DNA of 64,000 nt, taken from the NCBI RefSeq assembly GCF_900111835.1, contig NZ_FOJP01000002.1, positions 239,169-303,168 on the forward strand, read 5' to 3'. Positions within the stretch are counted from its first letter, which is position 1. Each line of letters starts with the position of its first letter. The DNA is from Metapseudomonas otitidis. Lineage in GTDB: Bacteria > Pseudomonadota > Gammaproteobacteria > Pseudomonadales > Pseudomonadaceae. A program made the position numbers and the translations under genes. This document shows, one piece after another, positions 54,869-63,373 of this stretch. Below the pieces are notes generated by a model that saw nothing but the letters and a program-made list of their open reading frames with translations, was not told the DNA's origin and did no database searches.

Positions 54869-56152
54869 ATGTTGGAAAACATCACCCAGACCCCGAAACG
54901 CCTTCTCCTGATCGACCCCTGCGACGAGTGCCAACGGCTGATGCCCAGGCTCCAGGCCAGCGGCTGGACGGTGGAAAGCCGGGAGCTGCGCCAAGGCTCC
55001 GAGCCGGGCTGCGACGTGGGCCTGGTGCGCCTGCGCCGCGAGCACCTGGACCACCCGGAGCGCATCCGGGCGCTCATCAGCCGCAGCGGCACCGAGTGGA
55101 TCGGCCTGCTCGGGCCGGACATGGCCCGCCAGGAACAGGCCGAGGACTTCGCCGGGGAGTGGTTCTTCGACACCCTGCCGATGCCGGTGGATGCCGGCCG
55201 CTTGCAGGGCCTGCTGGGGCGGGCGTTCGGCATAGCGCGGCTGCGTGGGCAGGTGGGGCGCCCGCGCGGCGAGCCGGAGCTGGTGGGTCAGAGCCGGCCC
55301 CTGCGGGAGCTGCGCAAGCAACTGGCGCGACTCGCCGGGCAGGAGCGCCCGGTGCTGGTGCTGGGGGAAAGCGGCACCGGCAAGGAGCTGGTGGCGCGCA
55401 CGCTGCACCGCACCTCGCGGCGGGCCGAGGCGCCGTTCGTGGCCTTCAGTTGCGGGGTGCGCGGCGAGCCGGAGGAGGAGCGCGCGCTGCTGGGGGAGGG
55501 CGGCGCGGTGGAGGCGGCCAACGGCGGCTGCCTGTTCCTCGACTCGGTGGCGGAGCTACCGCTGCTGACCCAGCAACGCCTGCTGCTGGCCCTGCGCAGC
55601 CATCGCCTGCGCCGGGCAGGCGGTTGGCTGAGCCTGGATGTGCGCCTGCTGGCGGCGACCGACCGGGACCTGGAGCTGCTGGCCGAACAGGGCCGCTTCC
55701 TGCCGGAGCTGTACCAGTGGCTGTCCAGCCACACGGTGCGGCTGACCCCGCTGCGCCGCCGCCAGGGGGACATCGCCCTGCTGGCCGAGCACTTCCTGGC
55801 GCAGTACGCCATGGCCACCCACGGCCGCCCCCGGCACTTCAGCGAGGAGGCGCTCACCGCGCTGGTGCGCCACCACTGGCCGGGCAATGTGCGTGAGCTG
55901 GCCGGGCGGGTGCGCCGGGGCTATGCATTGGCGGAGGGCGTGCAGGTGGAGGCGGCGGACCTGGGGCTGCACAGCGCGCCGGCCGATGGCGGGGTGATCG
56001 GCACGCTGGAAGACTACAAGCGCCGCGCGGAGTACCAGGCGCTGTGCGATGCCCTGGCGCGCTACGGCAACAACCTGAGCCTGGCGGCGCGGGTGCTGGG
56101 CATCTCCCGCCCGACCTTTTATCGGCTGCTGCACAAGCACCAGTTGCTGTAG
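54869..56152 (+). CDS. Degenerate sigma-54 activator-type AAA+ regulator (VpsR-like)
   Basis: 427 residues. A receiver-like N-terminal domain (RLLLIDPCDECQRLMPRLQASGW) ends about residue 120. The AAA+ domain has Walker A G166-ESGTGKE173. The GAFTGA loop that contacts sigma-54 is missing: the chain runs EEERALLGEGGAVEAANGGCLFLDSVAEL. Walker B is FLDS, with Ser226 in place of the catalytic Glu. The C-terminal Fis-type helix-turn-helix reads NLSLAARVLGISRPTFYRLLHKHQLL. AAGGA precedes ATG 54869; a palindrome ttgaataattcaa (54833-54845) lies just before. It probably acts without sigma-54, like VpsR, and likely controls the divergent cytochrome operon. Confidence 0.85.
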   Translation: MLENITQTPKRLLLIDPCDECQRLMPRLQASGWTVESRELRQGSEPGCDVGLVRLRREHLDHPERIRALISRSGTEWIGLLGPDMARQEQAEDFAGEWFFDTLPMPVDAGRLQGLLGRAFGIARLRGQVGRPRGEPELVGQSRPLRELRKQLARLAGQERPVLVLGESGTGKELVARTLHRTSRRAEAPFVAFSCGVRGEPEEERALLGEGGAVEAANGGCLFLDSVAELPLLTQQRLLLALRSHRLRRAGGWLSLDVRLLAATDRDLELLAEQGRFLPELYQWLSSHTVRLTPLRRRQGDIALLAEHFLAQYAMATHGRPRHFSEEALTALVRHHWPGNVRELAGRVRRGYALAEGVQVEAADLGLHSAPADGGVIGTLEDYKRRAEYQALCDALARYGNNLSLAARVLGISRPTFYRLLHKHQLL

Positions 56153-56158
56153 GGCACT

Positions 56159-57046
56159 TCAGTCCAGCGGCAGCAGCTGCAACTCGCTCTCGAACTGCAG
56201 GTCGCGGCCGCTCAGCGGGTCGCGGAAGGCCAGGGCGCGGGCCAGCAGTTGCAGGGGGCGGGCGTGGTCGTCGTGCTGGTCACGGGCGTCCAGCAACTCG
56301 GGGTAGAACAGGTCATGGAGGATGCCGGCGCCCAGCCCGGCCATCTGTACCCGCAACTGGTGCTTGCGCCCGGTGACCGGGTAGAGCGCATAGCGCCAGT
56401 GCCGGCTGCCGCGTTCGATCACCTCCAGGCGGGTTTCGCTGTTGGGCGGCCCATCCGTTTCGCACATGCGGAAGAACGGCTCGCCCGGCTCCAGGCGCGT
56501 GCGCCGCACCAGGGGGAAGTCCAGCTGCGGCAGGGGCGCGGCCACGGCTTCGTAGCGCTTGTGCACCTCGCGTTCGCGGAACAGCGCCTGGTAGTCGCCC
56601 CGCGTGCTCGGCTCGCAGGAGAACAGCACCAGCCCGGCGGTGTGCCGGTCGATGCGGTGGATGGGCACCAGGTGCGGGTTGCCCAGGCGCTTGGTGAGGC
56701 GCGCCTGGAGCGTCTGCTCGACGTATTCCCCGGCTGGCATCACCGGCAGGAAGTGCGGCTTGTCGGCCACCACCAGGTGATCGTCCTGGTAGAGCACGCG
56801 CTCCTCGAAGGGGATGTCGCGCTCTTGGGGCACCTCGCGGAAGTAGCGCACCAGCTCGCCGGCCCGGTACGGCGTATCGGCATCCAGCGCGTAGCCGTCG
56901 GCATCGGTTACCCGGCCCCGGGCCAGGCGGTCCAGCCAGGTGGCGCGGTCGATGGCGGGGAAGCGCGCGCACAGCCCGTCCAGCAGCGTCGACCAGGGGC
57001 CGGGCGGCAGGCGCAGGGTGCTGGGGCGTACGTTGGGGCTGGGCAT
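56159..57046 (-). CDS. RluA-family pseudouridine synthase
   Basis: 295 residues. The catalytic Asp lies in the family motif PIHRIDRHTAGLVLFS. An S4-like N-terminal region precedes VLYQDDHLVVADKPHFLPVMPAGEYVEQTL, and TGRKHQLRVQMAGLGAGILHD is the C-terminal RluA signature. The start ATG 57046 is chosen because the frame upstream is Arg/Pro-rich without a ribosome site. It converts uridine to pseudouridine in an RNA target that cannot be told (rRNA or tRNA). Confidence 0.92.
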   Translation of the reverse strand: MPSPNVRPSTLRLPPGPWSTLLDGLCARFPAIDRATWLDRLARGRVTDADGYALDADTPYRAGELVRYFREVPQERDIPFEERVLYQDDHLVVADKPHFLPVMPAGEYVEQTLQARLTKRLGNPHLVPIHRIDRHTAGLVLFSCEPSTRGDYQALFREREVHKRYEAVAAPLPQLDFPLVRRTRLEPGEPFFRMCETDGPPNSETRLEVIERGSRHWRYALYPVTGRKHQLRVQMAGLGAGILHDLFYPELLDARDQHDDHARPLQLLARALAFRDPLSGRDLQFESELQLLPLD

Positions 57047-57331
57047 GGCCGTCTCGGGGCGTCGGGGCGGGCGCGCATTAGGCCGCAGCCGCCGGCGCCG
57101 GTCAAACCCGGCGGACGGGCGCCGGGCGTGGGCTGCAGGACGCGCCGGCCGTGGGCCGGGTGTGATGGGCTGCGGTATTTCGCCCAAGGGGCTCCCGGCA
57201 GGGCGCCGGGCTCAGGCTACAATGCCCGACCCGCCGGGGAACGGCGGCCGTCGCAGCAGGTCGGATGCTCGCGCTCGGCGCCCGTCCCGGCCACCCGGAT
57301 TCGGCTTTGCCTTCAACAAGAGGAACGCAGT

Positions 57332-57676
57332 ATGTCTCGCACTTCCATCACCCTCGGCCTGGCCCTGGCGGCGGCCCTGCTGGCCGGTTGCAGCTCCACC
57401 AGCGCCCCGACCGACAAACCTGCCGAGACCAAGGCCGCTCCGGCCACCACCCAGGCGGACCCGACCACCGACGGCCGCTGCTCCTCGGCCCCGGCCCGCG
57501 CTCTGATCGGCCAGGCCGCCACCCCGGAGCGCGTCGAAGAAGCCCGCCGTGCCGCCGGCGCCGCCGACGTTCGCGTGCTGAAGCCGGGCAGCGTGATGAC
57601 CCTGGAATACAACTCCCGTCGCCTGAACCTGGACACCGACGACGCCAACCTGATCAAGGGCGTCAGCTGCGGCTGA
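57332..57676 (+). CDS. I78-family peptidase inhibitor-like lipoprotein
   Basis: 114 residues. Lipobox LLAGC closes the signal MSRTSITLGLALAAALLAGC. After a low-complexity Ala/Pro/Thr linker the I78 inhibitor fold reads SAPARALIGQAATPERVEEARRAAGAADVRVLKPG, then MTLEYNSRRLNLDTDDANLIKGVSCG, with the Cys pair that brackets the domain. Potato-inhibitor-like members block serine proteases; activity here is inferred. AAGAGGAA precedes the ATG. Confidence 0.88.
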   Translation: MSRTSITLGLALAAALLAGCSSTSAPTDKPAETKAAPATTQADPTTDGRCSSAPARALIGQAATPERVEEARRAAGAADVRVLKPGSVMTLEYNSRRLNLDTDDANLIKGVSCG

Positions 57677-57704
57677 CCCCGGGCGGCCCTGCACTGCGGG
57701 GCCG

Positions 57705-58550
57705 CTACCCCAGCTTCATCACCACCACGCCCATCGCGATCACCCCGCACGCCAGCAGCCGCACCGGCGGCATCGGCTCCTTGAGGAACACCCGCCCGAT
57801 CAGCAGGGCGAACACCACGCTGGTTTCCCGCAAGGCCGAGACCATCGCCACCGGCGCCAGGGTCATTGCCCAGATGACGATGCCGTAGGCCAGCAGCGAC
57901 ATCGCCCCGCCCGCCAACCCGCTGCGCCAGTATGGCCCCAGCTGCCGCAACACCCCCGGCCCGCGCTGCACCACGATGGCCACCGCCATCACCGCCCCGT
58001 TCACCGCGAACAGCCACACCGCGTAGGACAGCGCATCGCCATTGCTGCGCGCGCCCTGGGCATCGGCCAGGGTGTAGCCGGCGATGAAGGCGGCGGTCAG
58101 CAGCGAGCAGGTCAGCATGCCCCGGCTCAACCCCACGCCGGTGCGCCCACCGCGCCAGGCCATCAGCCAGATGCCCGCCACCAGGGTCAGCAGCCCGGCC
58201 AGCTCCGGCAGGCCGAGGCCATCGTTGAGGAACAGCAGCGAGAGCAGCGCCACCAGCAACGGCGAACTGCCCCGGGAGATGGGGTACACCTGGCCAAGGT
58301 CGCCGTATTGGTAGGCGCGGGCGAGGAAGTTGTTGTAGCCGATATGCAGCAACGCCGAGAGCGCGATCCACGGCCACGCCGCCGCCTGGGGCACGGCGAC
58401 GAAGGGCAGGGCGCAGAGCGAGATCAGCCCGGCGGCGAGCTGGATCAGCGTGGCGGTGAGCAGGCGATCGAGGCCGATCTTCAGCAGCGCGTTCCAGCCC
58501 GCATGCAGCGCAGCGGCGGCCATCACCACCAGGAATACCGAGGTGTCCAA
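57705..58550 (-). CDS. EamA/DMT-family transporter
   Basis: 281 residues with ten predicted helices in two five-helix EamA repeats. A TTG start at 58550 is preferred: AAGGAAG lies seven bases before it and the protein then begins MDTSVFLVVMAAAALHAGWNALLK, as in homologues. The alternative is an ATG ten codons on. Exporter of small metabolites; the substrate is unknown. The upstream frame, open to 59621, is a shadow of the cyclase. Confidence 0.87.
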   Translation of the reverse strand: MDTSVFLVVMAAAALHAGWNALLKIGLDRLLTATLIQLAAGLISLCALPFVAVPQAAAWPWIALSALLHIGYNNFLARAYQYGDLGQVYPISRGSSPLLVALLSLLFLNDGLGLPELAGLLTLVAGIWLMAWRGGRTGVGLSRGMLTCSLLTAAFIAGYTLADAQGARSNGDALSYAVWLFAVNGAVMAVAIVVQRGPGVLRQLGPYWRSGLAGGAMSLLAYGIVIWAMTLAPVAMVSALRETSVVFALLIGRVFLKEPMPPVRLLACGVIAMGVVVMKLG

Positions 58551-58894
58551 GCGCGATCTTCCTTGTACCGACGAAGACGCAGCGCCCACCGGGGGCGCCG
58601 CCAGGGAGGCGCGATAGTGACACAGCACCTCAGCCCCTGTGAAACCGCCCCCGGCCTGATAGGCACCCTCCGTAGGATGCGGTGAGCTCAGCGAACCGCA
58701 TCGCGCCCATGCCCTGCGCTGGCAGCACTCGGAGTGCGGGGCGCTCCCCGTAGCCCGGGCTTCAGCCCGGGAAGTCGGCATCAGGCGGGGCCCCGATGGT
58801 GGATGGAAAAAGCGCCATCCACCCTGCCGGAGCGGGCCACGGCGCTCGGCTTGATGGGCACGAACCGCATCACGTCCGTGGCCCGGCACCCCGT
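58551..58894. repeat. Non-coding stretch with one composite ~200-bp repeat unit
   Basis: It carries one gtaggatgcggtgagctc element (58672-58702) and one tagcccgggcttcagcccgg element (58750-58771), with linking text (ggtggatggaaaaagcgcca, gagcgggccacggcgctc) also found in the 60869-61300 array. So it is a single diverged copy of that composite unit. No gene was seen. Confidence 0.8.
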
Positions 58895-59881
58895 CTACTT
58901 GATCGGCAGCGCCACCGGGCGGATCGGGGCGGCGTCGGCGCCGCGGAACTTCAGCGAGGCGCCGATGAAGGCGAATTCGTAGACCTTGTCCCGCGACAGG
59001 CCTTCCAGGTCCACCAGCTCCATGATCGGCGCGCCCTGCTGGGCCAGCAGGTAGGTGTGCACGGGGATGTAGTTGTCCGGCACCTCGGTGGGGAAGGTCT
59101 CGAAGCTGAGGTTGTCCGCCCCCACCACCATGGCGCCGCCGTCCTCGACGAGGAATTTCGCCGCGTCCAGGCTCAGGCCCGGCGGGTTGGTCATGTAGCG
59201 CTGGGCGTCCTCGTAGGCGCGCATGCGCCCGGTGCGGATCAGCACCACGTCGCCCTTCTGCAGGCGCACGCCCTGTTTGCTCAATGCCTGCTGCAGGTCC
59301 TGGCGGGTGACGCGGTAGCTGTCCGGCAGCAGCTCCACGCCCTTGGCGGCGGGGATGTCGATCAGTACGCCACGGGCGACGATGGGCGGCAGCTTCTCCG
59401 CGCCGGTCACGTTCCAGCCGCGGTCGCCCAGGTGGTCGGCGGCGGCGTAGCCGTTCCAGATCTTGCCCTCCAGGCCGAAGTGGTTGAGCGCGTCGATGTG
59501 GGTGCCCATGTGGGCGTACATCGACACCGCCGAACCGGTGTAGCTGACGTGGCGGTTCATCGCCTCGCCGACGCCCATCGGGTCGGCCAGCAGGTTGCCG
59601 TGGGGCGTGTGGGTCATCCACATCTGGTAGGGCGGGTCGCCCGCCGCCTGCCAGCTGGGCATGCCGATGAAGTACTCCACGGCCAGGTCGTAGGCCTTGC
59701 CGCCGCTAAGGCGGCCGAGGATGGCGGCGCGGGACTCGGGGGTGATCAGGTTGAGGCGGCCGATCTCGTCCTTCGGCCCCCAGGGGCTCTTGCCGACTTC
59801 CTCAGCGGCGAGGGCGCCCTGGGCCAGGGACAGCAGCAGGGGCAGAGCGGCGAGGCGGGAAAGGGGGCGTGGCAGGTGCAT
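58895..59881 (-). CDS. Secreted cyclase-family hydrolase (kynurenine formamidase-like fold)
   Basis: 328 residues with a signal peptide ending near ALA (MHLPRPLSRLAALPLLLSLA...). The metal-binding motif is H124-M-G-T-H128-I-D130 (MYAHMGTHIDALNHFG), the defining HxGTHxDxxxH pattern. The rest (WGPKDEIGRLNLITPE, VLIRTGRMRAYEDA, VGADNLSFETFPTEVPDNYIPVHTYLL) matches the putative cyclase family. Substrate unknown; export to the periplasm follows from the signal. It is divergent from a LysR gene across 100 bp. Confidence 0.9.
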   Translation of the reverse strand: MHLPRPLSRLAALPLLLSLAQGALAAEEVGKSPWGPKDEIGRLNLITPESRAAILGRLSGGKAYDLAVEYFIGMPSWQAAGDPPYQMWMTHTPHGNLLADPMGVGEAMNRHVSYTGSAVSMYAHMGTHIDALNHFGLEGKIWNGYAAADHLGDRGWNVTGAEKLPPIVARGVLIDIPAAKGVELLPDSYRVTRQDLQQALSKQGVRLQKGDVVLIRTGRMRAYEDAQRYMTNPPGLSLDAAKFLVEDGGAMVVGADNLSFETFPTEVPDNYIPVHTYLLAQQGAPIMELVDLEGLSRDKVYEFAFIGASLKFRGADAAPIRPVALPIK

Positions 59882-59981
59882 GGCGGTATTCCTTGTGGGT
59901 GATGGATGCCGCGATGGTATTTGTCAGCCCTGAAGAGATAATCTCCGTCTCCACTGAAAGACATTCAACCCAAGGGAAAAT

Positions 59982-60872
59982 ATGGACCTGCTCGTTGCCA
60001 TGCGGACCTTCCGCCGCGTCGTCGAACTCGATGGCTTCAGCAAGGCCGCCGTCGACCTGGGCCAGTCCACCGCTGCGGTGAGCAAGCAGGTGCGCCAGCT
60101 GGAGGCGCGTCTGGGCAGCCTGTTGCTGCTGCGCACCACCCGGCGCATGAGCCTCACCGACACCGGGCGTGCCTACTTCGCCGAGTGTTGCCGCCTGCTG
60201 GACGAGCTGGATGCCCTGGAGAACGCCACCGCCCTGGGCACCGGGGAGGTGAGCGGGCGCCTGCGGGTCAACGCGCCGCTGTCGTTCAGCCTCAAGGTGC
60301 TGTCGCCGCTGCTGGTGGAGTTCATGGCGCTGTACCCGCAACTACACGTGGAGCTGACCCTGGACGACCACCTGCTGGACCCGGTCTCCGAAGGCTTCGA
60401 CGTGTCGCTGCGCATCCGCTCCAGCCTGCCCGACTCCAGCCTCATCGCCCGGCGCCTGGGCGAGGTGGAGCAGGTGATCTGCGCCGCCCCTGGCTACCTC
60501 GCGGCGCGGGGCACGCCCCGGCAGGTGGAGGACCTGTGCGGTCACGATTGCCTCGCCTACCGCCTGGCCGACAACCCCGGCGGCTGGCGCCTGGACGGCC
60601 CCAAGGGGCGCGGCGTGGAGCTGCGTACCCGGCTTTCGGCGGACAACAGCCTGATGCTCGGCGAGATGCTGGTGGCGGGCCTCGGCATCGGCGCGCTGCC
60701 GTCCTTCATCGCCAACCCGCTGCTTGCCAGCGGCCAGTTGCAGCGGGTGCTCCCGCAACAGCAACTGGCCCGGCGCACCATCTACGCCCTGTACGCCAGC
60801 AACCGCCACCTGCAGCAGAAGGTGCGGGTGTTCGTCGACTTCCTCGCCGAACGCCTGGCAGGCGAAACGTAG
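59982..60872 (+). CDS. LysR-family regulator beside the cyclase
   Basis: 296 residues. The helix-turn-helix reads GFSKAAVDLGQSTAAVSKQVRQLEARLGSLLLLRTTRRMSLTDTG, the CrgA-like group. It is divergent from the cyclase gene and is its likely regulator. The stop overlaps the first tagcccgggcttcagcccgg element of the repeat array, which may serve as terminator. Confidence 0.9.
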   Translation: MDLLVAMRTFRRVVELDGFSKAAVDLGQSTAAVSKQVRQLEARLGSLLLLRTTRRMSLTDTGRAYFAECCRLLDELDALENATALGTGEVSGRLRVNAPLSFSLKVLSPLLVEFMALYPQLHVELTLDDHLLDPVSEGFDVSLRIRSSLPDSSLIARRLGEVEQVICAAPGYLAARGTPRQVEDLCGHDCLAYRLADNPGGWRLDGPKGRGVELRTRLSADNSLMLGEMLVAGLGIGALPSFIANPLLASGQLQRVLPQQQLARRTIYALYASNRHLQQKVRVFVDFLAERLAGET

Positions 60873-61300
60873 CCCGGGCTTCAGCCCGGGAAATCGGCGT
60901 CAGGCGGGGTCTCGATGGTGGATGGAAAGAGCGCCATCCCCCCTACCGGAGCGGGCCACGGCCCCCGGCCTGATGGCACGCCCCGTAGGATGCGGTGAGC
61001 TCGGCGAACCGCATCGCGCCCATGCCATGCGCTGGCACACATATCGCCTCGAAGCGTGGCGGGGCGCTCCTCGTAGCCCGGGCTTCAGCCCGGGATATCG
61101 GCGTCAGGCGGGGCCCCGATGGTGGATGGAAAAAGCGCCATCCCCCCCTACCGGAGCGGGCCACGGCGCTCTGCCTGATGGGCACCCTCCGTGGGATGCG
61201 GTGAGCTCGGCGAACCGCATCGCGCCCATGCGATGCGCTGGCACGCATGTCGCCTCGGAGCGTGGCGGGGCGCTCCTCGTAGCCCGGGCTTCAGCCCGGG
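60869..61300. repeat. ~205-bp tandem array of composite hairpin repeats
   Basis: Two full units run 60869-61072 (204 bp) and 61073-61278 (206 bp), and a third begins at 61279 with its first element only. Each full unit holds tagcccgggcttcagcccgg, a linker with ggtggatggaaa and gagcgggccacggc, a gtaggatgcggtgagctcgg element, and a tail ending in gtggcggggcgctcctc. The units are highly alike. The stretch 61301-61367 holds nothing else. Confidence 0.9.
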
Positions 61301-61367
61301 AAATCGGCGTTAGACAGGGCCTCGATGTACCGGTGCAGGCGCCACGGCGCGATGCGGTGGTGTGCCG

Positions 61368-61739
61368 TCAGGCGTGGCCGAGCAGGAGGAAGACGCCGAG
61401 GGCGAGCCCCAGCAGGGCGATGCCGAAGTTGATCAGCGGGCCGGAGTTGACGCTGTAGCCCTCGGGGATCTCGATGGGCCTGAGGGTGCGCAGCACCTTG
61501 CGGTACTGCAGCGAGGACCAGCAGGCGCACCAGGCGCCGAGCAGCAGCAGGGCCAGGCCGACCCAGTAGGACGCGCGGTTCTGCAGGCTTTGGGCGTGCT
61601 CGGGCTGCAGCAGGTGCAGCAGCAGGCCGGTGCGCTCGATGGCGAAACCGAAGGCCATCAACGCGAGGCTGGTGCGGTTCCAGGCGAGCAGGGTGCGCTC
61701 GGCGGCGAAGAAGACGCGGGGGTCGTTGAGGTCGGACAT
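61368..61739 (-). CDS. DUF202 (YidH-like) membrane protein
   Basis: 123 residues with three transmembrane helices. It opens with the family motif DPRVFFAAERTLLAWNRTSLALMAFGFAIER. ATG 61739 has TGGAG in front; a GTG two codons earlier is an alternative. Function unknown in the family. Confidence 0.9.
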   Translation of the reverse strand: MSDLNDPRVFFAAERTLLAWNRTSLALMAFGFAIERTGLLLHLLQPEHAQSLQNRASYWVGLALLLLGAWCACWSSLQYRKVLRTLRPIEIPEGYSVNSGPLINFGIALLGLALGVFLLLGHA

Positions 61740-61809
61740 CGTCACTCCAGGGCAAGACGGGACCGGGCAAGCCTGCCATGTCCGGGCCGCTACGGCGACC
61801 CGGCCGGCT

Positions 61810-63237
61810 TCAGCGCCGGTGCAGCCAGCTGAGGAAACCGCCCTTGCGGATGGCGGTGGGTTTCTCGGTCAGCAGGGACTGGCTGGCCTGGGTGCGGAAG
61901 GCCTGCAGCTTGTCGAGCGCGGTGCGCACTTCGCTGCGTTGCGCCAGGCAATCGCGGATCTCCGCTGCGTCGATGCGGTACAGCCGGCAGGAGGTGAGGG
62001 CGGTGAAGCGGGCGCTGGAGGGCGCGTCGCCGTTGATGCCTTCCTCGCCCATCACTTCGCCCGGGCCCATGCGCCCGGCCTCCAGCCAGCCGTCGCCGTC
62101 GGGCAGGGCGGCGGACACCACGCCGCTGCCGATCACCAGGAGCTGCCCGGCCACGTCGCCGCGCTCCAGCAGCACCTGGCCGGCGGGGTGGTCGCTGACG
62201 GTCATCAGCCGGGCCAGGCGCTCCTTCTCCTCGTCGCCCAGGGCGCGGAAGACCTTCACCTCGTCCAGCAGCAGGCGCTCGCGCGAGCGCGGGTGTTCGG
62301 CCGCTTCGCCCACCCGCTGCAGGCCGGCGGCCTCCAGGTTGCGGTGGGCCAGGTCGAACAGCAGGTTGCGCACGTCCACCTTGCTGGCGCCGGCGCCGAT
62401 GAAGCCGCTGATCTCGTACTGGTTGACCTCCACGCCGGCGCTTTTCATCGCCACCTTGGGTGCGGGGGTGGCCAGCAGGTCGCGGCAGCCGCGCAGGGTG
62501 CGCTCCAGGGCGTCCAGCACCCGGCGCGGGCGGATGCTGGCGGGCACCTCCAGGGTGATGGCCACGCCATGGATCTCCCGGGGGCGGCTGTTGTTGATGA
62601 TCTTCGCCTTGGCCGCCAGGGAGTTGGGGATCACGGCGGTGCTGCCCTGGCTGGTGAGCAGGTGGGTGGCGCGCCAGTCGATCTCGATGACCTTGCCTTC
62701 GAGGCCGTCGATGGCGATGGAGTCGTCCAGTTGGTAGGGGCGGGTGGTGTTGAGGATGATCCCGGAGAACACATCCGCGAGGGTGCTTTGCAGCGCCAGG
62801 CCGACCACGATGGCCATGGCGCCGGAGGTGGCCAGCAGGCCCTTGACCGGCAGTTGCAGCACGTAGGCCGCCGCCGCCACCAGGGCGAGCAGGAAGATCA
62901 GCGCGCCGAGCACGTCCTGCAGCAGTCGCCCGGTGTGGCCGCTGCGGCCGATCAGCACCAGGCCCAGCACCACGGTGAGGGTGCGGGCGCCGTACAGCCA
63001 CCAGAGGATTTCCAGCGCGGTGCCGGCCAGGCCTTCGGCGCTGTCGGCCCCCGGAGGCGGCAGCAGCGGGCTGAGGCCGGCGCTGATCAGCACCCAGCTG
63101 TAGAGCAGGAACAGCCCCAGCCGTGCGGCCACGCGCCAGGGACGCGGGCTGGCCGGCAGCAGGCGCCAGGCGAGGATGTCGAGCAGCAACAGGGCGAGGC
63201 CGGCGATCAACGGATGGCTGGCGATGAGGGTGGGCAT
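61810..63237 (-). CDS. Mechanosensitive-channel (MscS) protein with cyclic-nucleotide-binding domain
   Basis: 475 residues. About four hydrophobic helices lead into the MscS core (GLLATSGAMAIVVGLALQSTLADVFSGIILNTTRPYQLDDSIAIDGLEGKVIEIDWRATHLLT). The C-terminal third holds a cNMP-binding-like barrel (HPAGQVLLERGDVAGQLLVIGSGVVSA, then GPGEVMGEEGING). ATG 63237 is chosen, since the longer frame is Arg-rich and overlaps the mltA leader. It probably gates ion flow in response to tension, modulated by a nucleotide. The ligand is unknown. Confidence 0.9.
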   Translation of the reverse strand: MPTLIASHPLIAGLALLLLDILAWRLLPASPRPWRVAARLGLFLLYSWVLISAGLSPLLPPPGADSAEGLAGTALEILWWLYGARTLTVVLGLVLIGRSGHTGRLLQDVLGALIFLLALVAAAAYVLQLPVKGLLATSGAMAIVVGLALQSTLADVFSGIILNTTRPYQLDDSIAIDGLEGKVIEIDWRATHLLTSQGSTAVIPNSLAAKAKIINNSRPREIHGVAITLEVPASIRPRRVLDALERTLRGCRDLLATPAPKVAMKSAGVEVNQYEISGFIGAGASKVDVRNLLFDLAHRNLEAAGLQRVGEAAEHPRSRERLLLDEVKVFRALGDEEKERLARLMTVSDHPAGQVLLERGDVAGQLLVIGSGVVSAALPDGDGWLEAGRMGPGEVMGEEGINGDAPSSARFTALTSCRLYRIDAAEIRDCLAQRSEVRTALDKLQAFRTQASQSLLTEKPTAIRKGGFLSWLHRR

Positions 63238-63373
63238 GGAGGTCTCGGGGCGATGGCGGCGGTGCGCCAAGATAGCAAGGGCGCCGGGGGTGACGGCAAG
63301 GGGCCAGCGTTTGACGTTGCCGGTGGGCTCCCCCAAGCTGCGCGCTTCTTTTTGCCAGCCAGGAACCCGACGT

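Noticed and set aside
57705-59621. 638-codon fusion of the EamA transporter with upstream text
   Set aside because: The upstream part is an out-of-frame shadow of the cyclase gene and crosses a repeat-filled intergenic region; a TTG start with a good ribosome site lies at 58550.
60869-61300. CRISPR or integron attC array
   Set aside because: Unit length ~205 bp, conserved throughout with no variable spacers, no cas or integrase gene and no gene cassettes.
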